DNA from: Ceratodon purpureus
Taxonomy: Eukaryota > Streptophyta > Bryopsida > Pseudoditrichales > Ditrichaceae
Length of the DNA: 64,000 bases
NCBI GenBank assembly: GCA_014871385.1
Contig: CM026428.1
Location: 8,191,155-8,255,154, forward strand
Direction of reading: 5' to 3'
A program made the translations under genes and the position numbers. How positions within the stretch are numbered: position 1 is the stretch's first letter; the number at the start of each line of letters is the position of its first letter. Positions 45,739 through 56,537 of the stretch are shown here, in pieces. The notes below the pieces were generated by a model. The model was not told the DNA's origin. It worked only from the letters and a program-made list of their open reading frames with translations, and made no database searches.

Positions 45739-47441
45739 CTAATTCCCTGTTGCGACTTCAGGGATCTGTAAGAAGTCGTTGACAGACTCCAGCCACTTAA
45801 GCTGCTCACGACGGTTGACGATCACAGTGGAGAGATCAAGCTCGAGTAGGTTAAGTTCGTCTGTATTGATCGCTGCCTCTTCCTCGCAGTCTTTCAGTCT
45901 GTCGGTATAGTGGTCCACCTTCAACGCAAACCGACGAAGGTTGTTCAAATTGCTCTTCTCAACGACCATCGTGAGATGGTGAACCCGCCTCAAAGTCGCC
46001 AATACGTTCGGGTCCACATTCTTGTTCATGGCCGCGCTGAGCTCACTTGCTGCTGCCACCGTCCTCGCACGAGAAGCGCTATGAGCTTGACTTGCACGAT
46101 TGCGTACACTTGACCATTCCTCCAATTTATCACGCAGCAATCTCGCCCGTTCATTCACCAAATTAGCAGCCGATCGTTTCTTGGTCCGACTGTACTCGTC
46201 ACGGTTGAGTAGCTGCGCCAATTGCTCTTTACGAGCTGAAGCGGCTTCTTTCAATTCCGGACGTAATATGAGTATGCCTTTCAGTAAGGAAGCAGAACCT
46301 CCACAAAGACAAGTACGACCTTCCTGAGCCCTGCTAGTGCGAACTCCGGGACGTCCGTTGACTCTCCGCGCAGGGGTGCCACCGGGCACTTCCCCTGTAG
46401 CCACTGGGGCTGCATTGCCCCTCCCTCTGACGTTCCCTTCCTGTCAAACAAAGTATAATGTTCACACGAAATCAAAACACAATATCACAGAGTCCCTCCA
46501 AATACATATTATACTCTAAAACATAGTCCCAAAACAGTGGCATACACCCGGGATTCACGTCCGGGATTGCAAGAATGTACTGGCTATGGAGAAATGTATC
46601 CATGGCCAAATACTCTGTACTGGAAAGTGGACTTCTGGAACCAATGTTTAATTACCGCATTATTTTCCGTGCGATTCTCCTCGGACTTGGGTCTCACGCG
46701 CTGTCGATGCTGGCGCTCATCTGGCATTGTGCCTTCCTCTTCGCTAGCCGCCGTCTGCATGCATGCACGGAGTCCACGGCAATTTTCCCCCGACTCCCAT
46801 TGTCGGCCCAAAGTGAAAGTACTACTACGAAACCACAATCACTGCAGAGGACTACAAGTACATGCACTGTAACAATTGAAAATGCAGCGCGATACAGCCA
46901 GGGGGAGCTCAAGCAGGTAGAGGTGGAAATTTAGAGTCCACTGGGAGTCAGTGATGCAGAGGGTGCAAATTACCTCACTTTCGGAGGCGGTATGGTCTGC
47001 GCTTTCACTTCCTGTCTGTGCGGGCATAATTTTGGGATGAGCCCAGGGGACTGGAGCGTTCGCATCCGCAAACTCCGGAAGAGGCTCGAAAGGCCTTCTC
47101 CGCCACCGAGGGAAGCATCGTTTCATGGCAAATCTGCACCAGTTTACCTCGCCCCCCCGACTTTCTTCCAGCAAACCATGTGCAAAGTGTAGAGGCAGGA
47201 TGCCGTCCACCATCTCTCGTTGATGAACTCGCTTGAATAGCTCGCTGACGTACAGGAAGTACTCTTCCCCGTCAGCATCACGGAACGCGTAACCTGCTCC
47301 CTCCTTCTCTCCCCAGTGCGCGACAACGTGCGCAGGCGGGCAAATGAGTTTGGCGGCGGGGTCACTAGGGACGAAGCCCGAGGAGTGTAGAAGCATGCAG
47401 TGCTTGAACCAAGCATACCATGCCTGCTCGGATCGGGCCAT
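45739..47441 (-). CDS. Three-exon protein with plant-transposon module and coiled coil
   Basis: Exons 47441-46974 (ending AGTGAG|GTAATT), 46754-46656 (ACGGCG... to GCG|GTAATT) and 46440-45739 join in phase 0 throughout, giving 422 residues. Exon 1 (MARSEQAWYAWFKHCML) carries the module seen at three other loci here, ending LLEESRGGEVNWCRFAM. Exon 2 is charged and disordered. Exon 3 has a Gly/Arg-rich start and a long heptad-rich coiled coil (residues about 230-410). The frame is intact. An upstream exon is possible: 47575-47470 reads AVTPDIIKQALATYRETKG after a good acceptor (GGAAACAG) in another frame. The function is unknown. The module-plus-coiled-coil architecture parallels the gene at 8.4-13.3 kb. 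Confidence 0.6.
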
Positions 47442-48019
47442 GTCGCGAACTGTTACTGTTCCTTGTGTTTATAAAAATTTTGTACTCTGCGAGCAATTCA
47501 GGATAACTCGCTAAAACACCCTTCGTCTCTCGGTATGTCGCCAGAGCTTGTTTTATAATGTCTGGAGTGACAGCCTGTTTCCACAAGACATGTATGTGGA
47601 GTTAGAAGTGAGCTCAGACAGTGACATACGGACAATGATTAAGAGGCCGGCCCTAGCAGTATTAGTGATCTCAAAACGTCTCTTCCATGTCCCTCCTACG
47701 TTGTGGAAAATCAGATCGCAGATCTAATTATCAAAGGATCTGATTCTTACAAAAATTAGCAATTATGTCAAATCTAAAAGCAATTACTGAACGTCAACCT
47801 CAGCGCTTTATAGGTCGACGGTACCTAAAACTGTGAGGGCTTTGAACCGTGACACTGGGCAGCAGGGAGAGTCCTATGAATTCTACCATGCACCTGGTCC
47901 CGCTACTACTAAGAAATCAAATACAGAGTGGTAGTGGGATTACAAACAATTAAGAAATGTCGATTACATACTTGTGCCTCAGAGAAGTCCCTTTGCGAAT
48001 TGCTGAAGGAGTTTCCTTG

Positions 48020-48487
48020 TTACCTCGACTCTGCGATACGGCAGGCAGCAGCGGTAAGGGAGGACAAATCATTAAAGTGACTCGGGTGTTGATACAGGCT
48101 GAAGGTTCTTCTCCTCCGGATCAAACTCCGCCTTCTGTTTATAATCTCCATCCGCTGCTCTTCCGTCTCGGTCAGAGTACGGCAAAACTCTGTCGTGAGC
48201 CCTTCCTTATCCAGTCGGATTTTTTCTTCCTCCGCCATAGATGTGTGTGGTTCAACTCCTCTGTCAATGTCGTGGAATATTTTGTTGACACTCTTACAGC
48301 CTTCTCCTTCACCTCCCCCAGTGCTGGTTGTTTTTTTGGAACCACCACAAAAATTATTAATCTGCGAGAGAATTGTAAGCCAAACTCGCATGAGATCATG
48401 AAGCCTGTGAGAGACAAATTCTACTGTCAGTTTAGTATATTCGCATGAGACCTCAAATTCTTCAAACTGCACTTGAGTAGACGTCAA
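48020..48487 (-). CDS. Unrecognised frame, possibly a 5' exon of the preceding gene
   Basis: A 155-codon open frame (MTSTQVQFEEFEVSCEY...) with a charged, helical C-terminal half. It lies upstream and on the same strand as the three-exon module gene. No domain is recognised and splice links were not established. It is given because its length and composition are unlike the surrounding spacer. Confidence 0.3.
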   Translation of the reverse strand: MTSTQVQFEEFEVSCEYTKLTVEFVSHRLHDLMRVWLTILSQINNFCGGSKKTTSTGGGEGEGCKSVNKIFHDIDRGVEPHTSMAEEEKIRLDKEGLTTEFCRTLTETEEQRMEIINRRRSLIRRRRTFSLYQHPSHFNDLSSLTAAACRIAESR

Positions 48488-49424
48488 TTCTCCGTCCTAG
48501 GCTTTCTCCGAACCTGACGAATCCGGAATATCCCTGTCAACCCATGGCTACAGATGCAGCTGGAACTCTTCCGGAACAGTTTTAGTAAGCCATCTGTGAA
48601 GAAACTATACAAGATTAAAACACAAGAGAACACGTTTTACTTCCCATTGCAATATATGGGCTGACTCGATAGCAATCTTAGCTGCAACTGTCGACTTTCC
48701 CCTGCACATGATCCAACAAGTCAAAACATTGAAAAATCAGGGTTTATGAAATTCCAAATGTCAAAATAGCTATTTTAGACTGTAGCTATACTTATGTACA
48801 TATTAGGTAGGCCTCTTAAGAGACATGTTATAAGGGGTGTATCCTCTATCTTGAGTTGCTCAATGAGCTTTTCTCCTCTTCTGAAATTCCCAGACAGAGC
48901 TTCAATGCGTAACATGCCCCTGACTCGGTACATCTCGAAAGTGTTGATGGCCGCATTTGGCATGCCCCTAACTCGGTACATCTCCTCCAAAGCGTCGATG
49001 GCTGCACCAAATGATACTTCACCGAGAGCCATGATAACAGTAACCTGCAATTTGAAGGTGCAGGTTCTACAATACAACAATGTGAAAGGTTATGAGAAAC
49101 CTCCGGATGCCATATGTAAGCTCAGATATATATCGTCTGCGATCCTAAAATATTGCTTAGTAAACATGCGCAGTACTGGAAAGTGGAAGAGCAAAACGAT
49201 CCGATAAAAACTTTAAACTCTCCCACGTACCTGTATTGGATTTTTGTTTGTAGTAACTATAACTGGTCTGATTGGTAGGATCCCTAGGTTTATATAACTG
49301 GTCTCGAACCGCACCACCACTCCTGAGCTGCACTGCACGCTTGTCTGCGGAGCATGCAAACACCCAACAACCTACCCTCCCAAACAACCAATTCCATATT
49401 ACGCCTAAACTAAACTCAAATTTG
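48488..49424. other. Unassigned region with a short imperfect duplication
   Basis: No supported gene. Around 48910-49010 a segment is repeated imperfectly: 'catgcccctgactcggtacatctc' and 'catgcccctaactcggtacatctc', 52 bases apart. Confidence 0.4.
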
Positions 49425-49556
49425 ATACGATCTTCCAACAACGTACCTCACTCGAACCTCAGAACACCCTGCAACCAAGACTCAAATGCAATACGATCTT
49501 CCAACAACGTACCTCACTCAAACCTCAGAACACCCCGCAAACAAGAGATCCACAAA
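49425..49556. repeat. 66-bp tandem duplication
   Basis: The sequence 'atacgatcttccaacaacg' at 49425 is repeated at 49491, and the following bases (tacctcactcgaacctcagaacaccc) also repeat with few changes. Confidence 0.85.
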
Positions 49557-49704
49557 AACAAATACAGTAAAATATACTCTTACACTGCATATCACACCCC
49601 TCCTTGCCCACAACAATCAGCCGAATTCAAAAAACCTCAATCCCAACCGAGGCAAAAACACACCAAATCCCACGCAACTCCCATTGCCGAACTTTCTCGA
49701 ACAT

Positions 49705-49875
49705 AACGAATCATCAGAATCGAATCATCACACTCGAATCATCACACTCGAATCATCACACTCGAATCATCACACTCAAATCATCACACTCGAATCATGA
49801 CACTCGAATCATCACACTCGAATCATCACTCGAATCATCACTCTTGAATCATTACACTCGAATCATCACTTGAAA
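49705..49875. repeat. 14-bp minisatellite (GAATCATCACACTC)
   Basis: About a dozen direct copies of GAATCATCACACTC, with some units shortened (GAATCATCACTC) or substituted. There are no spacers, so this is a microsatellite-like array. The frames reading through it are artefacts. Confidence 0.9.
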
Positions 49876-50244
49876 CACCACATTACACCACTCTAAGCTC
49901 AAGACAGTAATCCCAACAACGCAACAACACACCAAATCCCAAGCCCAAGCCAAAAGATGCAATTCCCACTCACCTGGCAATTGCGGAATCGTCTGGCTGC
50001 TGATCCTCCCCGAACAACGCAAACGATCACCCCACTTGTTGAAGTTGTTCGAGAGTCCAATAAAGAGATAATAAGTCTAATAAGTTGTCTGTTGCAGTCC
50101 CCCTCCTCAATGCCCTGCAAGTCTGCGCGATCAGCGTTGGCGATCTGGGACCTGGATCAAAAGTGTACAAAAAGTGTACAAATTTTCCGTTTAAGTAACG
50201 CAATCTCAATCAATGCGCTGATTAGGACTCAAAAAAACCATAGG

Positions 50245-50293
50245 TCTCCCGTGACTTCTAATGAAACCTGCCCTAAATCTTCCGTATGCTTCA
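50245..50293 (-). pseudogene. MYB-CC gene exon fragment on the far side of the transposon
   Basis: On the minus strand, joining 56564-56553 to 50293 downward (one copy of the 8-bp duplication removed) gives an uninterrupted exon reading DADYMKHTEDLGQ. A possible donor CAG|GTTTCA follows. The downstream LHEQLE coiled-coil region expected of MYB-CC proteins was not found to the left. Confidence 0.5.
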
Positions 50294-50301
50294 TATAATC
50301 G
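50294..50301. repeat. 8-bp target-site duplication TATAATCG (left)
   Basis: TATAATCG immediately precedes the left inverted repeat. A perfect second copy lies at 56553-56560, directly after the right inverted repeat. Confidence 0.95.
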
Positions 50302-50316
50302 CTCGGGGGGTGCACT
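50302..50316 (+). repeat. Left terminal inverted repeat
   Basis: CTCGGGGGGTGCACT, the exact reverse complement of 56538-56552. Confidence 0.95.
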
Positions 50317-50604
50317 AGGTGGTAGAAGTAGAAAACTACGTGCGAAATAATGTAGGGTGTCAAACAAACACTGGAGCTAAAAATTACAATTAGTTTAGAT
50401 CTACAATAGCATATCGAAATATGCATTGGATGCCCTTATAACTAATATAGAGTGTTATATATTCTACCAAAGTAGAAAAAAGTAGAAATAGTATAGTATA
50501 TGGATTATTCAAAATTTAGACCAGAAGCTGTCAAATGGGTGACGTGGCGCTGGAATAGCGCTGAGGTGGCGCTGACGTGGCGTTCAGGGGTTTGCAAAAA
50601 AAAA

Positions 50605-50613
50605 TTAGGGTTT
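50605..50613 (+). promoter_or_regulatory. Telo-box in the transposase promoter/leader
   Basis: TTAGGGTTT, the complement of the plant telo-box AAACCCTAA, lies about 310 bases before the transposase ATG. Related TAGGGTT sequences occur at about 50631 and 50895. Such boxes are common near plant transcription starts and bind telomere-repeat-binding factors. Confidence 0.6.
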
Positions 50614-50925
50614 GCCTCCCTTCGTGAGGCTAGGGTTCAGGGTTCGTTTCCCTTGTCGCGTCTGGCACTGCCTCTCTTCCTCCCTCGAGTTTCTTCCGCA
50701 GTTGCCCTGCTTTTGCATGCTTTTTGCTGAATGTTTGGGGTTTGGCGAGCTCTGCTGTACGTTTTTGGTTTGGCGTGCTCCTTTGCGCTTAGGATTCATT
50801 GGCAGCGCTGCTGGAGTGTTTGCAAAATTTTTGAAGGATTCGAAGGAGTTTGCTTCAAAATTAGTTTGCCTCCTGTATCACGTGGTGTAGGGCTTTAGGG
50901 TTAGATCTACGGGAGTTTAGGGAAT

Positions 50926-53900
50926 ATGGCGTTAACTCAGAAAATAATTCTATACACCGTCGCTGATGAGGATGCGCGGCCAGAACTTCTGAGCCCATTT
51001 TTCTGTCAATCTGGGGACACTTACGCGGAGTTGCGTTTGCATTTGGAGAAGGGTGCATGCGTGGATTGGCCGTTCGTGTTTTGGGACATTGCCGAGCATT
51101 GTCGCATCCCAAAAAAATTTGAGGGTTTTAATCCAGTTTCTGATCGTGTGTATGTCATTCAGCAGGAGGAGGACGATGGTAAACGCCCTTGTAAGCGAAG
51201 TCGACTTCTGAATGCTGGAGAAACCGGGAGCAATGATGTGTTGGCACCTTCAGAAATTGAATTTCCTTCACTGGACGTTCACGACCTTGATGTTGGTGTC
51301 ACAACAACGCTGGAAGAGACTCAAGTCGCTGCGGTATCAGGGATGTCGCCGGCTGGGGTTGCAGATGAAGACGAACTGTTGGAATCCAAACTCATTTCGT
51401 CTGAAGTAATGGACAATTATAAGCGCGCTGCTGTGAAGTTGAAGAAGGATCTAGCTGCCATGGACTTCTCGGATCATACATGGAAGCTGAGAAGTTATGA
51501 TCTGAACGGTGTAGGAGTTGTGCGGATTCACTGCGAACATTGTAAGAAAGACGTGGGCGGGACCAGCGGTGACCACAGCCGCTCAGGTATCCAAAATCTT
51601 TTTGCCAATTTCAAAAAATCACACCTGCAGTCAGCCTTGCATATCCGACATTGGTGCAAAAGCCACAATATTCAATACAGTGATCACCCAAGGAAGGAAG
51701 GGAACCCGAGTAAACCTGTACTTCTAACTTCAGCCGACCACAGGCGACTTGTGGAAGAAGGCGTGAGCATTCTTCAAAGTATTAATGATTCAATCTCTTG
51801 CGAAGATCCTCCATTTGTATTGGTAGGAGATTTAAGGGCCGAACAACTTAAATGCGGGTGGTACAAAGTGCGCTGCAAGCTGGATGGTGAGATACTGTTG
51901 TTGTGCCCGCCCAAGCATAATTTGAGAATTAACCTTGAGCATCATCTAAATGGGCTCACTCACACAAAATGCGTTGAAGACTTGGCCGCGGCTGCTGATT
52001 CCACATCCAGGAAGAGCGGAATCTGCACTGGGAAGCGGGGTAGGCCATCAACAAGGTCCAGATCGAACATTGGAAAGCAGCCGGATCTGCACACTTGGTT
52101 TACGGGGTCATCTAACAACGAATCCGCTGCAGGAGACGACAGCGCATCAGGTATGAAATCCGACTCCATTCCCTCACTTTTGTGTTGGGGTTATTGGAAA
52201 AAAGTAACTGAATATGCTGGAAAGGTCTATGAAGTTCATGCTTTATTAAATGATCCAAAGCATGGTGCCCTATGGAGTGCTGAGCCAAATACTAGTGCTG
52301 AATTTGTTTACAAAGACAACAACGTCGTCGTCACGGGATGCTTCCGACACGTTCACTGCAGGCGGCTTACGGTCACAGGGACCCCGTTTACTAATTTTTC
52401 GTGTGATAAGTGCTCAGAAGTTGTGCTAGCCAGGGATTTCAAATTCAGAGTGCTCCGTGAAGGCCGTGCACTTGTGAAGCGAGGCCTCAGGGGTACAGAA
52501 TGTGGCAGGAGGGTGGATTACTTGTCATCCATCGAGTTAGCTGCACATTCTAGGCAATTGGCTAGAAAATACCGTCATGAAAAGGCCATGCATTGGGTGT
52601 TGAAGGCTAGGGTGGCTCAATTGAAAGTGAAGCAACGCGGTCTTAAATTAAGTGCTCATGAGAACTTCAATAGGGAAGATGTCCTTTCTTTTTGTAATAA
52701 TATTCTGGCTGCTCACAGAACCAACGCTTTCGGGGGAAAGCCGGCTTTGTGGGACTTCCTCCGGGATGTCGCCAAAAATTTAAATCGATCGAGGCAAGGT
52801 CAACGATTCTCTTCAAATACCAAATCGTTTGGTCAAGCAATGAAGATATACGGAGGTAGGCGTATGTGTGACCTCTTCTCTCTGAATTTTGGTGGTCCAT
52901 CTTATGATACAATTAAGCGTCAGAATAAGAAAGGAGTCCAGTTTATTGCCGGGGAGCATTCTGCTGTTTTTGCTGCTGTTGCTCAGATTTACGAGGAGGC
53001 CAAGTCCGTGCATGGAATTTCCGGGCTTGTTCCAGTTATTTTAGCCGAAGATGAGACGAAGGTGAAGTCTAGAATTTCTTGGGAGGCACGTTCAGATGGC
53101 TTGGTGGGTTTCTGTGGTGACACCCAGGATCACGTGTGCGTCTCCGACTTCAGGCCGCAGGTAGGTAATGGTGAGTCGGGATATTCTGCCATTGTTGATG
53201 CCTTCCGTCAGAATCAGAAAGGCTCATTTGCTCGGGTTATAATGGTAAATCCTTTGCATGAGAAGCTTCCAAGACTAGTCCTTGTTGTATCATGTACTTG
53301 CAACAGCTTTGATTCTGAGTGGGTCAGAAATCAATGGCAGCGTATAGATTCTTTGTGGCAGGAAAGGTGTGCTACCTCAGTAGGTCCAATCATTGGACAT
53401 GCTTCAGATGGGGATTCCAGACGAAGGCAGCTCATGGTCAAAGACTTCACAAGCAAGGTAGGACTGAGGTACGTAATTCCATGGGACGGGTGGTCTTTGT
53501 CTTGTGAATGGTTGGAGGAAAATAAAATTCGTGGCTTGCATGACCAGGACTTCATCCATAATGGCAAGAAGTTAATCAATCCATTGGACAGTCCTGTGAA
53601 AAATCTTCAGTTAGGGGCTGATGTATGCTACTTAGACCATCTTGGTCAAGTCTATCAGAAGTTCGCGTTAGATCAGCATGGTTTGAGAAAGGAAGATATA
53701 CAACGCAGTGACAGGCAGAATTGGGCCAGTGCCCAACGCATCTGTGCTGAAAAAGCTAGGAATTGCTTACATGATCTAAGAGTTTCAAGAGATGCACATC
53801 AAGAAAGAACCCTTGGAACTGAATTGTATTTGGGAATATGTGCTGATTACATTTCAATTTTTCTCTCTCTTTCGTTGAGTTTGAGGGACAGGGTAGTGTT

Positions 53901-55434
53901 GGCAAGCAAGGTTTCCTTTTTCTTCCGCATATGGAAGTTGTGGTTTCACCATGGTGACCACAGCGTTGGTGGAAATACCAAATCACCAACACTACAAGAG
54001 TCTTTTGTTAGTAATCAATGCTACCTTGATGTACAGCTTTCGTGTCATTTTGTTGTGTTACTCATAAGGTATTTCAGAGACGCATTTTCTCACTTGCCAG
54101 TTCCCTTTCACCTCACTGGATCTGATTCTTGTGAAATATTTTTTAGCAAGGTTGGGGGAATGCAGGGTATGGAGAGAGCTTACGACTTTCAAGAACTGGT
54201 GGGCTGCGCCAATACCGTTAATCAACTAGCGGCCATCGAGTATGGAGAGAATGGTTTGCGTTTTGATAGGGCACACAATAAGCAACAAAACATATGGGCC
54301 AAACTACACCCTTTACACCCTGGAGAGGCACCTGCAGATCTAGGAGATTACAGCAGCCTGACCACCGATGCAGATATCGTGTTGGCGCTGAAGGAAGGCT
54401 TGAAGGCAGCCCAGGCGACCCTGAAGTCCCTGAATATGGCCCCATCTTCGTATGCCAAAAAGAAAACCTGGTTTGCCGAGCCGTGGCTGGTGGAGCGTGC
54501 AGATCCGAAGCATTGGACGTATGTGCCTCCTGCCCGACCCGTCCCCGGCGAAGACGGCGACGCCGAAGTCTTGAGAGAGGCTCTCGCTGTTCAAACCGAA
54601 GCAGCGTGTTCCGCTAGCGAAGGTGACGACGGGGAGGCTGATGACGGTGGACTCCATTCTCTTTCTGAAGATGAAAGTGATGTTCTCCGAGTTGCGGAGG
54701 AAGAATGTCGTCATGCCATATCGGAGATGCTAGATGAAGCGGAGCCGAGACAGCCTGGCATGAGTGATTGCGAAAGCTCAAACCTGAAGATTATGCCCGT
54801 GGTTCAATATAATGGTCAAACCATTTATAAATCCACTTTGGTCGCCGACTTGAACGGAAATCCATTTCTCTCAAAGGATCGTCTCACTCGCATAAAGAAT
54901 AGTGTGTACTTCAATAATGCTAATGACTACTTGTCCGCTGCCAATTCGTCGACGACCGCTCTTCTTGGGCTTGGGAGCGATTGTGGTGTTTATTTTGTGC
55001 AATCCGGCAGCCTCAATCAATCATCTGCAGTGCAGGCTGCGCAGAAACGGAGTCGAAGCTGTGGGCAAGTTGGAAGGCCCACTGCAGTGTCCAGTGGTGC
55101 AGATATCGGGACTTGGTGGCTGGGACGAGTGCAGAAGATTCGAAGGAGTTTTGGATCGAAATGGGGTCCATGCAGGAATCCCATTGACCTCATGTCACAC
55201 AGCGGCCTAGGTAAGAAGGTAAGTTCCAAGCCGGAATATCAAGTAATGCTGAATTGGTTTAAATCTGCGCCAGGGAGAAACAAATTTAAATATGAAGTAA
55301 CGGACACCCAATGGATAGATGTAGATAGTATAATCTGCATTGTAGCGTTGTCTTTCAACTCTACAAGTAATGTTTACACGCTAGACGAAAATGACAGAAA
55401 TGTTTTGGATGAATTTGTGTCCAAAAATTCTTGA
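50926..55434 (+). CDS. Transposase of the 6.25-kb element (P/hAT-like layout)
   Basis: A single intronless frame of 1502 residues from ATG at 50926 (MALTQKIILYTV). The N-terminal part has an NLS-like KRPCKRSR and two BED/C2H2-like zinc clusters (IHCEHCKK...SHLQSALHIRH and LLLCPPK...HHLNGLTHTKC). An AT-hook-like KRGRPS and a PIP-box-like QPDLHTWF follow at about 370-390. The catalytic core shows LAEDETKV (Asp about 709), GHASDGDS (Asp about 829) and SDSCEIFFSKVGG (Glu about 1070). The long insertion between the second Asp and the Glu recalls P-element and hAT transposases. The tail after residue 1200 is acidic. I cannot name the superfamily with certainty. No lesion is visible. Confidence 0.8.
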   Translation: MALTQKIILYTVADEDARPELLSPFFCQSGDTYAELRLHLEKGACVDWPFVFWDIAEHCRIPKKFEGFNPVSDRVYVIQQEEDDGKRPCKRSRLLNAGETGSNDVLAPSEIEFPSLDVHDLDVGVTTTLEETQVAAVSGMSPAGVADEDELLESKLISSEVMDNYKRAAVKLKKDLAAMDFSDHTWKLRSYDLNGVGVVRIHCEHCKKDVGGTSGDHSRSGIQNLFANFKKSHLQSALHIRHWCKSHNIQYSDHPRKEGNPSKPVLLTSADHRRLVEEGVSILQSINDSISCEDPPFVLVGDLRAEQLKCGWYKVRCKLDGEILLLCPPKHNLRINLEHHLNGLTHTKCVEDLAAAADSTSRKSGICTGKRGRPSTRSRSNIGKQPDLHTWFTGSSNNESAAGDDSASGMKSDSIPSLLCWGYWKKVTEYAGKVYEVHALLNDPKHGALWSAEPNTSAEFVYKDNNVVVTGCFRHVHCRRLTVTGTPFTNFSCDKCSEVVLARDFKFRVLREGRALVKRGLRGTECGRRVDYLSSIELAAHSRQLARKYRHEKAMHWVLKARVAQLKVKQRGLKLSAHENFNREDVLSFCNNILAAHRTNAFGGKPALWDFLRDVAKNLNRSRQGQRFSSNTKSFGQAMKIYGGRRMCDLFSLNFGGPSYDTIKRQNKKGVQFIAGEHSAVFAAVAQIYEEAKSVHGISGLVPVILAEDETKVKSRISWEARSDGLVGFCGDTQDHVCVSDFRPQVGNGESGYSAIVDAFRQNQKGSFARVIMVNPLHEKLPRLVLVVSCTCNSFDSEWVRNQWQRIDSLWQERCATSVGPIIGHASDGDSRRRQLMVKDFTSKVGLRYVIPWDGWSLSCEWLEENKIRGLHDQDFIHNGKKLINPLDSPVKNLQLGADVCYLDHLGQVYQKFALDQHGLRKEDIQRSDRQNWASAQRICAEKARNCLHDLRVSRDAHQERTLGTELYLGICADYISIFLSLSLSLRDRVVLASKVSFFFRIWKLWFHHGDHSVGGNTKSPTLQESFVSNQCYLDVQLSCHFVVLLIRYFRDAFSHLPVPFHLTGSDSCEIFFSKVGGMQGMERAYDFQELVGCANTVNQLAAIEYGENGLRFDRAHNKQQNIWAKLHPLHPGEAPADLGDYSSLTTDADIVLALKEGLKAAQATLKSLNMAPSSYAKKKTWFAEPWLVERADPKHWTYVPPARPVPGEDGDAEVLREALAVQTEAACSASEGDDGEADDGGLHSLSEDESDVLRVAEEECRHAISEMLDEAEPRQPGMSDCESSNLKIMPVVQYNGQTIYKSTLVADLNGNPFLSKDRLTRIKNSVYFNNANDYLSAANSSTTALLGLGSDCGVYFVQSGSLNQSSAVQAAQKRSRSCGQVGRPTAVSSGADIGTWWLGRVQKIRRSFGSKWGPCRNPIDLMSHSGLGKKVSSKPEYQVMLNWFKSAPGRNKFKYEVTDTQWIDVDSIICIVALSFNSTSNVYTLDENDRNVLDEFVSKNS

Positions 55435-56537
55435 TTTTGCTTGGCCATGATTGCATGCGGCCATGATTGCATGCATGCTTAGAGCCACTCACATTGATTA
55501 TGGCAGACCTAATGTGGGCTTCGGAGTGTGCCTTGTGTGAAGGCTGTTTTGATATGCGTGGAGTATGCAGCTCTACGTGCTGCACCGTATGTTCACGAGA
55601 TGGCGGCTCCAGATTTCTGGTTGACTTCGAGGGGCTGGCTAGAGGCGTTTGACGAGGCAATTGATTTCTTCACGAAATCATGGAGTTTATGGGACCCCTT
55701 GCCGGAGAGTTTGTGAGCTAGACGAGCTGTCAGACTACGAGCTTGGATGTTTGGTACAGTTGCTGAGGAGCAGCTGCAATGAAGAACTTGTCATTTCAGC
55801 AGGAGATGGCATGGAGCTGCTCCCAACCGTGTGGGTTACTCCAGCTCAACGCGCTTAAGGTAATGCAGAATTCCAACCTCGTTTCATTGGCACCCTAAAC
55901 CTCGTTCCCCATGACCCGTGCAATTGGTTTGATTGTCTTGTGCTGGTGTCTTCTGCTGGTGGTCACGTCATGGTTCTTGCTACTTTGTGAGCTGCAGCTC
56001 ATCTAACTTATTCTCTCGTTGTACTGCAGTACGTGGAGGGAGAATGTACAGTCAAGCTAGGAGTAGTCATGTCGAAATTAGGCACCGTATGTTCATTTCC
56101 GCAGCCCGTTAGTGCAAGTATTAGATGTTTTGCATGTTTAGTTGATGCCACGGACACACCTTAAACATTACAGCTAAAGTCTAAACCCTGAACTCAAAAC
56201 TTCCATTTGTAAGGAAGTCGTTTTTTGTAATTGTGTTGTTTAACACAGTTTTTTTCCTTGTTTGTAAGCATTGGCGATGCTACTCTTGTGGTTTTCTTGT
56301 CTGTCTTGTTTTTTGTTTCTAATCACTTGCTTTCCATCTTAAAAATAAAATTTGAAAGTAATATAGCATATGATATATAGATAGAAATCAAAAATTACAA
56401 TTAATGTATGCCCCCACTTTAATGACCCAAAGTATCAAATTCTGTAACCATAGGGTGCCAAAAATTAGAGCAAAGGAAAGTAATAGCCCCCATTTAAATA
56501 CCCCATGATCGCACCTATATCCTTATTTTTTTCAAGG
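55435..56537 (+). other. 3' non-coding part of the transposon
   Basis: About 1.1 kb between the transposase stop and the right inverted repeat. Short open frames at 55467-55858 have no recognisable similarity. They might be a small second gene or 3' exon but are not supported. The last 250 bases are AT-rich. Confidence 0.5.

Noticed and set aside
49705..49875. Possible CRISPR-like array
   Set aside because: The 14-bp units are directly adjacent without unique spacers and the genome is eukaryotic. It is a minisatellite.
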